Below are positions 37,193-48,855 of a DNA stretch of 64,000 bases, one piece after another. The notes under the pieces are model-generated. The model did not search any database. It had not been told where the DNA came from and was given only the letters and a program-made list of their open reading frames with translations. This stretch comes from Amblyomma americanum (taxonomy: Eukaryota; Arthropoda; Arachnida; Ixodida; Ixodidae), in the NCBI RefSeq assembly GCF_052857255.1, contig NW_027526508.1, positions 372,001 through 436,000 on the forward strand, read 5' to 3'. The stretch's first letter is position 1. Every line of letters begins with the position of its first letter. The position numbers and the translations under genes were made by a program.

Positions 37193-38969
37193 GAACAGCG
37201 CGAAAACTTGTATTCCGGCTCGAAACAACGGGATACATCGCTTTAGATCGAAACTAGCAAGATTCAGGAGCATCGATTTTACAAGTTGTCGAAGAGTAAA
37301 CGTTAGAAAGGTGTAAACTTTTACTCTCAGAACTGCGCGAAAACTTGTATTCCGGCTTTACACAACGGGATACGTCGTTTTAGATCGAAACTAGCAAGAT
37401 TCACGAGCATCAATTTTACAAGTCGTCGAAGAGTAGGCGAGAGAAAGGTATAAATTTTTTCTCTCAGAACTGCGCGAAAACTTGTATTCCGGCTCTAAAC
37501 AACGGGATACATTGTTTTAGATCGAAACTAGCAAGATTCACGAACATCGATTTTACAAGTCGTCGAAGAGTAGACGATAGAAAGTTGTAAACTATTTCTA
37601 TCAGAACTGCGCGAAAACTTGTATTCCGGCTCTAAACAACGGGATACATCGTTTTAGATTGAAACTAGCAAGATTCACGAGTATCGATTTTACAAGCAGT
37701 CGAAGAGTAGACGAGAGAAAGGTGTAAACTATTTCTCTCAGAACTCCGCGAAAACTTGTATTCCGGCTCTAAACAACGGGATACAACGTTTTAGATCGAA
37801 ACTAGCAAGATTCACGAGTATCGATTTTACAAGCAGTCGAAGAGTAGACGAGAGAAAGGTGTTAACTATTTCTCTCAGAACTGCGCGAAAACTTGTATTC
37901 CGGTTCACAACAACGGGATACATCGTTTTATATCGAAACTAGCCAAATTCACGAGCATCGATTTTACAAGTCGTCGGACAGTATGCGAGAGAAAGGAATA
38001 AACTTTTTCTCTCAGAACTGCGCGAAAACTTGTATTCCGGCTCAAAACAATGGGATACATCATTTTAGATCGAAACTAGCAAAATTCACGAGCATCAATT
38101 TTACAAGTCGTCGAAGAGTAGACGAAAGAAAGGTGTAAACTTTTGCTCTCAGAACTGCGCGAAAACTTGTATTCCGGCTCTAAACAACGGGATACATCGT
38201 TTTAGATCGAAACTAGCAAGATTCACGAGTATCGATTTTACAAGCAGTCGAAGAGTAGACGAGAGAAAGGTGTAAACTATTTCTCTCGGAACTGCTCGAA
38301 AACTTGTATTCCGGCTCAAAACAACGGGATACATCGTTTTAGATCGAAACTAGCAAGATTCACGAGTATCGATTATACAAGCAGTCGAAGAGTAGACGAG
38401 AGAAAGGTGTAAACCTTTTCGCTCAGAACTGCGCGAAAACTTGTATTCCGGCTCTAAACAACGGGATACAACGTTTTAGATCGAAACTAGCAAGATTCAC
38501 GAGTATCAATTTTACAAGTCGTCGAAGAGTAGACGAGAGAAAGGTGTAAACTTTTTCTCTCAGAACTGCGCGAAAACTTGTATTCCGGCTCTAAACAACG
38601 GGATACATCGTTTTAGATCGAAACTAGCAAAATTCACGAGCATCGATTTTACAAGTCGTCGAAGAGTAGACGATAAAAGGTGTGAGCTATTTCTCTCAGA
38701 ACTGCGCGAAAACTTGTATTCCGGCTCTAAACAACGGGATACATCGTTTTAGATTGAAACTAGCAAGATTCACGAGTATCGATTTTACAAGCAGTCGAAG
38801 AGTAGACGAGAGAAAGGTGTAAACTATTTCTCTCAGAACTGCGCGAAAACTTGTATTCCGGCTCTAAACAACGGGATACGTTTTAGATCGAAACTAGCAA
38901 GATTCACGAGTATCGATTTTACAAGCAGTCGAAGAGTAGACGAGAGAAAGGTGTTAACTATTTCTCTCA

Positions 38970-39106
38970 GAACTGCGCGAAAACTTGTATTCCGGCTCAA
39001 AACAATGGGATACATCATTTTAGATCGAAACTAGCAAAATTCACGAGCATCAATTTTACAAGTCGTCGAACAGTATGCGAGAGAAAGGTATAAACTTTTT
39101 CTCTCA
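38970..39106 (+). repeat. Hybrid CAATGGG / CAGTATGCG monomer
   Basis: The left half has CAATGGG, CATTTTAG and CATCAATTTTAC of one subfamily. The right half has CAGTATGCG and GGTATAAAC of another. The neighbouring units have these as separate monomers, so this is an exchange product within a monomer. It accounts for the extra monomer in the first copy of the 3476-bp duplication. Confidence 0.75.
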
Positions 39107-40132
39107 GAACTGCGCGAAAACTTGTATTCCGGCTCAAAACAATGGGATACATCATTTTAGATCGAAACTAGCAAAATTCACGAGCATCAATTTTACAAGT
39201 CGTCGAAGAGTAGACGAAAGAAAGGTGTAAATTTTTCCTCTCAGAACAGCACGAAAACTTGTATTCAGGCTCTAAACAACGGGATACATCGTTTTAGATC
39301 GAAACTAGCAAGATTCACGAGAATCGATTTTACAAGCAGTCGAAGAGTAGACGAGAGAAAGGTGTTAACTATTTCTCTCAGAACTGCGCGAAAACTTGTA
39401 TTCCGGTTCACAACAACGGGATACATCGTTTTAGATCGAAACTAGCCAAATTCACGAGCATCGATTTTACAAGTCGTCGAACAGTATGCGAGAGAAAGGT
39501 ATAAACTTTTTCTCTCAGAACTGCGCGAAAACTTGTATTCCGGCTCAAAACAATGGGATACATCATTTTAGATCGAAACTAGCAAAATTCACGAGCATCA
39601 ATTTTACAAGTCGTCGAAGAGTAGACGAAAGAAAGGTGTAAATTTTTCCTCTCAGAACAGCACGAAAACTTGTATTCTGGCTCTAAACAACGGGATACAT
39701 CGTTTCAGATCGAAACTAGCAAGATTCACGAGTATCAATTTTACAAGCAGTCGAAGAGTAGACGAGAGAAAGGTGTAAACTATTTCTCTCAGAACTGCGC
39801 GAAAACTTGTATTCAGGCTCAAAACAACGGGATACATCGTTTTAGATCGAAACTAGCAAAATTCACGAGCATCGATTTACAAGTCGTCGAACAGTAGACG
39901 AGAGAAAGGTATAAACTTTTTCTCTCAGAACTGCGCGAAAACTTGTATTCCGGCTCTAAACAACGGGATACATCGTTTTAGATCGAAACTAGCAAAATTC
40001 ACGAGCATCGATTTTACAAGTCGTCGAAGAGTAGACGATAAAAGGTGTGAGCTATTTCTCTCAGAACTGCGCGAAAACTTGTATTACGGCTCTAAACAAC
40101 GGGATACATCGTTTTAGATTGAAACTAGCAAG

Positions 40133-40193
40133 ATTCACGAGTATCGATTTTACAAGCAGTCGAAGAGTAGACGAGAGAAAGGTGTAAACTATT
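40133..40193 (+). repeat. 61-bp truncated monomer, copy 1
   Basis: From ATTCACGAG at 40133 to the next ATTCACGAG at 40194 is 61 bp instead of 137. GTGTAAACTATT joins directly to ATTCACG, so 76 bp (CTCTCAG through GCAAG) are missing. The flanks are otherwise ordinary. This is one of the few events that break the 137-bp register. Confidence 0.9.
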
Positions 40194-40450
40194 ATTCACG
40201 AGTATCGATTTTACAAGCAGTCGAAGAGTAGACGAGAGAAAGGTGTAAACTATTTCTCTCAGAACTGCGCGAAAACTTGTATTCCGGCTCAAAACAACGG
40301 GATACATCGTTTTAGATCGAAACTAGCAAAATTCGCGAGCATCGATTTACAAGTCGTCGAACAGTAGACGAGAGAAAGGTATAAACTTTTTCGCTCAGAA
40401 CCTCGCGAAAACTTGTATTCCGGTTCAAAACAACGGGATACATCGCTTTA

Positions 40451-43400
40451 GATCGAAACTAGCCAAATTCACGAGCATCGATTTTACAAGTCGTCGAACA
40501 GTATGCGAGAGAAAGGTATAAACTTTTTCTCTCAGAACTGCGCGAAAACATTTATTCCGGCTCGAAACAGCGGGATACATCGTTTTCGATTGAAATTAGC
40601 GGGATTCATGAACATCGATTTTACTAGTCGAAGAGTAGACGAGAGAAAGGTGTCAAATGTTTCGCTCAGAACAGCGCGAAAACTTGTATTCCGGCTCGAA
40701 ACAACGGGATACATCGCTTTAGATCGAAACTAGCAAGATTCAGGAGCATCGATTTTACAAGTTGTCGAAGAGTAAACGTTAGAAAGGTGTAAACTTTTAC
40801 TCTCAGAACTGCGCGAAAACTTGTATTCCGGCTTTACACAACGGGATACGTCGTTTTAGATCGAAACTAGCAAGATTCACGAGCATCAATTTTACAAGTC
40901 GTCGAAGAGTAGGCGAGAGAAAGGTATAAATTTTTTCTCTCAGAACTGCGCGAAAACTTGTATTCCGGCTCTAAACAACGGGATACATTGTTTTAGATCG
41001 AAACTAGCAAGATTCACGAACATCGATTTTACAAGTCGTCGAAGAGTAGACGATAGAAAGTTGTAAACTATTTCTATCAGAACTGCGCGAAAACTTGTAT
41101 TCCGGCTCTAAACAACGGGATACATCGTTTTAGATTGAAACTAGCAAGATTCACGAGTATCGATTTTACAAGCAGTCGAAGAGTAGACGAGAGAAAGGTG
41201 TAAACTATTTCTCTCAGAACTCCGCGAAAACTTGTATTCCGGCTCTAAACAACGGGATACAACGTTTTAGATCGAAACTAGCAAGATTCACGAGTATCGA
41301 TTTTACAAGCAGTCGAAGAGTAGACGAGAGAAAGGTGTTAACTATTTCTCTCAGAACTGCGCGAAAACTTGTATTCCGGTTCACAACAACGGGATACATC
41401 GTTTTATATCGAAACTAGCCAAATTCACGAGCATCGATTTTACAAGTCGTCGGACAGTATGCGAGAGAAAGGTATAAACTTTTTCTCTCAGAACTGCGCG
41501 AAAACTTGTATTCCGGCTCAAAACAATGGGATACATCATTTTAGATCGAAACTAGCAAAATTCACGAGCATCAATTTTACAAGTCGTCGAAGAGTAGACG
41601 AAAGAAAGGTGTAAACTTTTGCTCTCAGAACTGCGCGAAAACTTGTATTCCGGCTCTAAACAACGGGATACATCGTTTTAGATCGAAACTAGCAAGATTC
41701 ACGAGTATCGATTTTACAAGCAGTCGAAGAGTAGACGAGAGAAAGGTGTAAACTATTTCTCTCGGAACTGCTCGAAAACTTGTATTCCGGCTCAAAACAA
41801 CGGGATACATCGTTTTAGATCGAAACTAGCAAGATTCACGAGTATCGATTATACAAGCAGTCGAAGAGTAGACGAGAGAAAGGTGTAAACCTTTTCGCTC
41901 AGAACTGCGCGAAAACTTGTATTCCGGCTCTAAACAACGGGATACAACGTTTTAGATCGAAACTAGCAAGATTCACGAGTATCGATTTTACAAGTCGTTG
42001 AAGAGTAGACGAGAGAAAGGTGTAAACTTTTTCTCTCAGAACTGCGCGAAAACTTGTATTCCGGCTCTAAACAACGGGATACATCGTTTTAGATCGAAAC
42101 TAGCAAAATTCACGAGCATCGATTTTACAAGTCGTCGAAGAGTAGACGATAAAAGGTGTGAGCTATTTCTCTCAGAACTGCGCGAAAACTTGTATTCCGG
42201 CTCTAAACAACGGGATACATCGTTTTAGATTGAAACTAGCAAGATTCACGAGTATCGATTTTACAAGCAGTCGAAGAGTAGACGAGAGAAAGGTGTAAAC
42301 TATTTCTCTCAGAACTGCGCGAAAACTTGTATTCCGGCTCTAAACAACGGGATACAACGTTTTAGATCGAAACTAGCAAGATTCACGAGTATCGATTTTA
42401 CAAGCAGTCGAAGAGTAGACGAGAGAAAGGTGTTAACTATTTCTCTCAGAACTGCGCGAAAACTTGTATTCCGGCTCAAAACAATGGGATACATCATTTT
42501 AGATCGAAACTAGCAAAATTCACGAGCATCAATTTTACAAGTCGTCGAAGAGTAGACGAAAGAAAGGTGTAAATTTTTCCTCTCAGAACAGCACGAAAAC
42601 TTGTATTCAGGCTCTAAACAACGGGATACATCGTTTTAGATCGAAACTAGCAAGATTCACGAGAATCGATTTTACAAGCAGTCGAAGAGTAGACGAGAGA
42701 AAGGTGTTAACTATTTCTCTCAGAACTGCGCGAAAACTTGTATTCCGGTTCACAACAACGGGATACATCGTTTTAGATCGAAACTAGCCAAATTCACGAG
42801 CATCGATTTTACAAGTCGTCGAACAGTATGCGAGAGAAAGGTATAAACTTTTTCTCTCAGAACTGCGCGAAAACTTGTATTCCGGCTCAAAACAATGGGA
42901 TACATCATTTTAGATCGAAACTAGCAAAATTCACGAGCATCAATTTTACAAGTCGTCGAAGAGTAGACGAAAGAAAGGTGTAAATTTTTCCTCTCAGAAC
43001 AGCACGAAAACTTGTATTCTGGCTCTAAACAACGGGATACATCGTTTCAGATCGAAACTAGCAAGATTCACGAGTATCGATTTTACAAGCAGTCGAAGAG
43101 TAGACGAGAGAAAGGTGTAAACTATTTCTCTCAGAACTGCGCGAAAACTTGTATTCAGGCTCAAAACAACGGGATACATCGTTTTAGATCGAAACTAGCA
43201 AAATTCACGAGCATCGATTTACAAGTCGTCGAACAGTAGACGAGAGAAAGGTATAAACTTTTTCTCTCAGAACTGCGCGAAAACTTGTATTCCGGCTCTA
43301 AACAACGGGATACATCGTTTTAGATCGAAACTAGCAAAATTCACGAGCATCGATTTTACAAGTCGTCGAAGAGTAGACGATAAAAGGTGTGAGCTATTTC

Positions 43401-43532
43401 TCTCAGAACTGCGCGAAAACTTGCATTACGGCTCTAAACAACGGGATACATCGTTTTAGATTGAAACTAGCAAGATTCACGAGTATCGATTTTACAAGCA
43501 GTCGAAGAGTAGACGAGAGAAAGGTGTAAACT
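40451..43532. repeat. 3476-bp duplication, copy 2
   Basis: Starts inside a monomer: CGCTTTAGAT from the preceding repeat joins CGAAACTAGCC of the new one near 40450. It matches copy 1 at an offset of 3476 up to about 42500, then at 3342, because copy 1 has one extra monomer (the hybrid at 38970). It ends without the 61-bp truncated monomer seen at 40133-40193 in copy 1. Confidence 0.83.
40535..40668 (+). repeat. Divergent 134-bp monomer variant, copy 10 (last)
   Basis: Counterpart of copy 9 at an offset of 3476 bp. I find no member of this subfamily in the remaining 23 kb of the window. Confidence 0.9.
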
Positions 43533-43539
43533 ATTTCTC
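42309..43539. repeat. 1231-bp 9-mer higher-order repeat, copy 1
   Basis: Nine monomers in order: (1) CAACG with GTGTTAAC, (2) CAATGGG, (3) TATTCAGG with GAGAATCG, (4) TTCACAAC with CAGTATGCG, (5) CAATGGG, (6) TATTCTGG with CGTTTCAG, (7) TATTCAGGCTCAAAAC with GATTTACAAG, (8) GATAAAAGG with GTGAGC, (9) TATTACGG or its GCATTACGG form, with GATTGAAAC. Length is 9 x 137 minus one T in (7) and one G in (8). Confidence 0.88.
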
Positions 43540-44770
43540 TCAGAACTGCGCGAAAACTTGTATTCCGGCTCTAAACAACGGGATACAACGTTTTAGATCG
43601 AAACTAGCAAGATTCACGAGTATCGATTTTACAAGCAGTCGAAGAGTAGACGAGAGAAAGGTGTTAACTATTTCTCTCAGAACTGCGCGAAAACTTGTAT
43701 TCCGGCTCAAAACAATGGGATACATCATTTTAGATCGAAACTAGCAAAATTCACGAGCATCAATTTTACAAGTCGTCGAAGAGTAGACGAAAGAAAGGTG
43801 TAAATTTTTCCTCTCAGAACAGCACGAAAACTTGTATTCAGGCTCTAAACAACGGGATACATCGTTTTAGATCGAAACTAGCAAGATTCACGAGAATCGA
43901 TTTTACAAGCAGTCGAAGAGTAGACGAGAGAAAGGTGTTAACTATTTCTCTCAGAACTGCGCGAAAACTTGTATTCCGGTTCACAACAACGGGATACATC
44001 GTTTTAGATCGAAACTAGCCAAATTCACGAGCATCGATTTTACAAGTCGTCGAACAGTATGCGAGAGAAAGGTATAAACTTTTTCTCTCAGAACTGCGCG
44101 AAAACTTGTATTCCGGCTCAAAACAATGGGATACATCATTTTAGATCGAAACTAGCAAAATTCACGAGCATCAATTTTACAAGTCGTCGAAGAGTAGACG
44201 AAAGAAAGGTGTAAATTTTTCCTCTCAGAACAGCACGAAAACTTGTATTCTGGCTCTAAACAACGGGATACATCGTTTCAGATCGAAACTAGCAAGATTC
44301 ACGAGTATCGATTTTACAAGCAGTCGAAGAGTAGACGAGAGAAAGGTGTAAACTATTTCTCTCAGAACTGCGCGAAAACTTGTATTCAGGCTCAAAACAA
44401 CGGGATACATCGTTTTAGATCGAAACTAGCAAAATTCACGAGCATCGATTTACAAGTCGTCGAACAGTAGACGAGAGAAAGGTATAAACTTTTTCTCTCA
44501 GAACTGCGCGAAAACTTGTATTCCGGCTCTAAACAACGGGATACATCGTTTTAGATCGAAACTAGCAAAATTCACGAGCATCGATTTTACAAGTCGTCGA
44601 AGAGTAGACGATAAAAGGTGTGAGCTATTTCTCTCAGAACTGCGCGAAAACTTGTATTACGGCTCTAAACAACGGGATACATCGTTTTAGATTGAAACTA
44701 GCAAGATTCACGAGTATCGATTTTACAAGCAGTCGAAGAGTAGACGAGAGAAAGGTGTAAACTATTTCTC
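43540..44770. repeat. 1231-bp 9-mer higher-order repeat, copy 2
   Basis: Repeats the nine-monomer order of 42309-43539 at an offset of exactly 1231 bp, almost without change. The visible difference is TTGTATTACGG (near 44652) where the first copy has TTGCATTACGG. Confidence 0.88.
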
Positions 44771-45180
44771 TCAGAACTGCGCGAAAACTTGTATTCCGGC
44801 TCTAAACAACGGGATACAACGTTTTAGATCGAAACTAGCAAGATTCACGAGTATCGATTTTACAAGCAGTCGAAGAGTAGACGAGAGAAAGGTGTTAACT
44901 ATTTCTCTCAGAACTGCGCGAAAACTTGTATTCCGGCTCTAAACAACGGGATACATCGTTTTAGATCGAAACTAGCAAAATTCACGAGCATCGATTTTAC
45001 AAGTCGTCGAAGAGTAGACGATAAAAGGTGTGAGCTATTTCTCTCAGAACTGCGCGAAAACTTGTATTACGGCTCTAAACAACGGGATACATCGTTTTAG
45101 ATTGAAACTAGCAAGATTGACGAGTATCGATTTTACAAGCAGTCGAAGAGTAGACGAGAGAAAGGTGTAAACTATTTCTC
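44771..45180. repeat. 1231-bp HOR, copy 3 with internal deletion
   Basis: Only monomers 1, 8 and 9 of the nine-monomer unit are present (410 bp). Monomers 2 to 7 are missing, and the junction is in register between the GTGTTAAC monomer and the GATAAAAGG monomer. One private change is AAGATTGACGAG near 45115. Confidence 0.85.
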
Positions 45181-46130
45181 TCAGAACTGCGCGAAAACTT
45201 GTATTCCGGCTCTAAACAACGGGATACAACGTTTTAGATCGAAACTAGCAAGATTCACGAGTATCGATTTTACAAGCAGTCGAAGAGTAGACGAGAGAAA
45301 GGTGTTAACTATTTCTCTCAGAACTGCGCGAAAACTTGTATTCCGGCTCAAAACAATGGGATACATCATTTTAGATCGAAACTAGCAAAATTCACGAGCA
45401 TCAATTTTACAAGTCGTCGAAGAGTAGACGAAAGAAAGGTGTAAATTTTTCCTCTCAGAACAGCACGAAAACTTGTATTCAGGCTCTAAACAACGGGATA
45501 CATCGTTTTAGATCGAAACTAGCAAGATTCACGAGAATCGATTTTACAAGCAGTCGAAGAGTAGACGAGAGAAAGGTGTTAACTATTTCTCTCAGAACTG
45601 CGCGAAAACTTGTATTCCGGTTCACAACAACGGGATACATCGTTTTAGATCGAAACTAGCCAAATTCACGAGCATCGATTTTATAAGTCGTCGAACAGTA
45701 TGCGAGAGAAAGGTATAAACTTTTTCTCTCAGAACTGCGCGAAAACTTGTATTCCGGCTCAAAACAATGGGATACATCATTTTAGATCGAAACTAGCAAA
45801 ATTCACGAGCATCAATTTTACAAGTCGTCGAAGAGTAGACGAAAGAAAGGTGTAAATTTTTCCTCTCAGAACAGCACGAAAACTTGTATTCTGGCTCTAA
45901 ACAACGGGATACATCGTTTCAGATCGAAACTAGCAAGATTCACGAGTATCGATTTTACAAGCAGTCGAAGAGTAGACGAGAGAAAGGTGTAAACTATTTC
46001 TCTCAGAACTGCGCGAAAACTTGTATTCCGGCTCAAAACAACGGGATACATCGTTTTAGATCGAAACTAGCAAAATTCACGAGCATCGATTTACAAGTCG
46101 TCGAACAGTAGACGAGAGAAAGGTATAAAC
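45181..46130. repeat. 1231-bp HOR, copy 4 (monomers 1 to 7)
   Basis: Repeats monomers 1-7 of the 9-mer at an offset of 1641 from copy 2. It then leaves the HOR through a CGCTCAGAACCTCGCG monomer in place of monomer 8. Monomer 7 here has TATTCCGG, not TATTCAGG, so it is closer to the forms in 14-37 kb. Confidence 0.83.
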
Positions 46131-46530
46131 TTTTTCGCTCAGAACCTCGCGAAAACTTGTATTCCGGCTCAAAACAACGGGATACATCGCTTTAGATTGA
46201 AACTAGCAAGATTCACGAGCATCGATTTTACAAGTCGTCGAAGAGTAGACGATAGAAAGGTGTAAACTTTTGCTCTCAGAACTGCGCGAAAACTTGTATT
46301 CCGGCTCTAAACAACGGGATACATCGTTTTAGATCGAAACTAGCAAGATTCACGAGTATCGATTTTACAAGCAGTCGAAGAGTAGACGAGAGAAAGGTGT
46401 AAACCTTTTCGCTCAGAACTGCGCGAAGACTTGTATTCCGGCTCTAAACAACGGGATACAACGTTTTAGATTGAAACTAGCAAGATTCACGAGTATCGAT
46501 TTTACAAGTCGTCGAAGAGTAGACGAGAGA
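46130..46530. repeat. Satellite monomers linking the 9-mer HOR and the 2326-bp unit
   Basis: About three monomers: CTCGCG with GATTGAAAC and GATAGAAAGG, TTGCTCTC, and CCTTTTCGCTC with GCGCGAAGAC. Together with 45181-46130 and the bases up to about 46730 they recur at 51201-52750, at an offset of 6020 bp. Confidence 0.8.
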
Positions 46531-48855
46531 AAGGTGTAAACTTTTTCTCTCAGTACTGCGCGAAAACTTGTATTCCGGCTCTAAACAACGGGATACATCG
46601 TTTTAGATCGAAACTAGCAAAATTCACGAGCATCGATTTTACAAGTCGTCGAAGAGTAGACGATAAAAGGTGTGAGTTATTTCTCTCAGAACTGCGCGAA
46701 AACTTGTATTCCGGCTCTAAACAACGGGATACATCGTTTTAGATTGAAACTAGCAAGATTCACGAGTATCGATTTTACAAGCAGTCGAAGAGTAGACGAG
46801 AGAAAGGTGTAAACTATTTCTCTCAGAACTGCGCGAAAACTTGTATTCCGGCTCTAAACAACGGGATACAACGTTTTAGATCGAAACTAGCAAAATTCAC
46901 GAGCATCAATTTTACAAGTCGTCGAAGAGTAGACGAAAGAAAGGTGTAAAGTTTTCCTCTCGGAACAGCACGAAAACTTGTATTCCGGCTCAAAACAACG
47001 GGATACAACGTTTTAGATCGAAACTAGCAAGATTCACGAGTATCGATTTTACAAGCAGTCGAAGAGTAGACGAGAGAAAGGTGTTAACTATTTCTCTCAG
47101 AACTGCGCGAAAACTTGTATTCCGGTTCACAACAACGGGATACATCGTTTTAGATCGAAACTAGCCAAATTCACGAGCATCGATTTTACAAGTCGTCGAA
47201 CAGTATGCGAGAGAAAGGTATAAACTTTTTCTCTCAGAACTGCGCGAAAACTTGTATTCCGGCTCAAAACAATGGGATACATCATTTTAGATCGAAACTA
47301 GCAAAATTCACGAGCATCAATTTTACAAGTCGTCGAAGAGTAGACGAAAGAAAGGTGTAAATTTTTCCTCTCGGAACAGCACGAAAAGTTGTATTCTGGC
47401 TCTAAACAACGGGATACATCGTTTCAGATCGAAACTAGCAAGATTCACGAGTATCGATTTTACAAGCAGTCGAAGAGTAGACGAGAGAAAGGTGTAAACT
47501 ATTTCTCTCAGAACTGCGCGAAAACTTGTATTCCGGCTCAAAACAACGGGATACATCGTTTTAGATCGAAACTAGCAAAATTCACGAGCATCGATTTACA
47601 AGTCGTCGAACAGTAGACGAGAGAAAGGTATAAACTTTTTCGCTCAGAACCTCGCGAAAACTTGTATTCCGGCTCAAAACAACGGGATACATCGCTTTAG
47701 ATTGAAACTAGCAAGATTCACGAGCATCGATTTTACAAGTCGTCGAAGAGTAGACGATAGAAAGGTGTAAACGTTTGCTCTCAGAACTGCGCGAAAACTT
47801 GTATTCCGGCTCTAAACAACGGGATACATCGTTTTAGATCGAAACTAGCAAGATTCACGAGTATCGATTTTACAAGCAGTCGAAGAGTAGACGAGAGAAA
47901 GGTGTAAACCTTTTCGCTCAGAACTGCGCGAAAACTTGTATTCCGGCTCTAAACAACGGGATACAACGTTTTAGATTGAAACTAGCAAGATTCACGAGTA
48001 TCGATTTTACAAGCAGTCGAAGAGTAGACGAGAGAAAGGTGTTAACTATTTCTCTCAGAACTGCGCGAAAACTTGTATTCCGGTTCACAACAACGGGATA
48101 CATCGTGTTAGATCGAAACTAGCCAAATTCACGAGCATCGATTTTACAAGTCGTCGAACAGTATGCGAGAGAAAGGTATAAACTTTTTCTCTCAGAACTG
48201 CGCGAAAACTTGTATTCCGGCTCAAAACAATGGGATACATCATTTTAGATCGAAACTAGCAAAATTCACGAGCATCAATTTTACAAGTCGTCGAAGAGTA
48301 GACGAAAGAAAGGTGTAAATTTTTCCTCTCAGAACAGCACGAAAACTTGTATTCTGGCTCTAAACAACGGGATACATCGTTTCAGATCGAAACTAGCAAG
48401 ATTCACGAGTATCGATTTTACAAGCAGTCGAAGAGTAGACGAGAGAAAGGTGTAAACTATTTCTCTCAGAACTGCGCGAAAACTTGTATTCCGGCTCAAA
48501 ACAACGGGATACATCGTTTTAGATCGAAACTAGCAAAATTCACGAGCATCGATTTACAAGTCGTCGAACAGTAGACGAGAGAAAGGTATAAACTTTTTCG
48601 CTCAGAACCTCGCGAAAACTTGTATTCCGGCTCAAAACAACGGGATACATCGCTTTAGATTGAAACTAGCAAGATTCACGAGCATCGATTTTACAAGTCG
48701 TCGAAGAGTAGACGATAGAAAGGTGTAAACTTTTGCTCTCAGAACTGCGCGAAAACTTGTATTCCGGCTCTAAACAACGGGATACATCGTTTTAGATCGA
48801 AACTAGCAAGATTCACGAGTATCGATTTTACAAGCAGTCGAAGAGTAGACGAGAG
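46530..48855. repeat. 2326-bp 17-mer duplication, copy 1
   Basis: Opens with the rare CTCAGTACTGCG (46549) and runs through GATAAAAGG with GTGAGTTA, GATTGAAAC, CAACG, CTCTCGGAACAGCACG, GTGTTAAC, TTCACAAC, CAATGGG, TATTCTGG, GATTTACAAG, CTCGCG, AACGTTTGCTC and CATCGTGTTAG. The order repeats exactly 2326 bp on, which is 17 monomers minus 3 bases. Confidence 0.87.

Larger units (their letters stand above)
31081..37510. repeat. About 6-kb tandem duplication, copy 2 (6430 bp)
   Basis: Directly follows copy 1. The join near 31070-31080 puts a GGTATAAATTTTTTC/TCTAAAC monomer in front of the GAAAGTAGC cassette. About 47 monomers. Extra DNA relative to copy 1 is at about 33226-33635. Private changes include CAATTTCACAAG near 33034 and GAAAGCTATAAATG near 34024. 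It contains divergent monomers 8 and 9. Confidence 0.88.
36975..40450. repeat. 3476-bp duplication, copy 1
   Basis: From the CAGTATGCG monomer before divergent monomer 9, the order repeats at an offset of 3476 bp (37059 to 40535, 37738 to 41214, 38149 to 41625). Shared private changes are GAAAGTTGTAAAC, CTCAGAACTCCGCG and GTCGTCGGACAG. It overlaps the end of the 6-kb duplication. It includes a 3-base loss (GGGATACGTTTTAG near 38875) and the 61-bp truncated monomer at its right end. Confidence 0.85.

Noticed and set aside
25061..37510. Assembly artefact producing the 6-kb duplication
   Set aside because: Not excluded, but the copies differ by single bases and by a 410-bp segment, and each joins neighbours in register, which fits a real duplication better. 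Read evidence would settle it.
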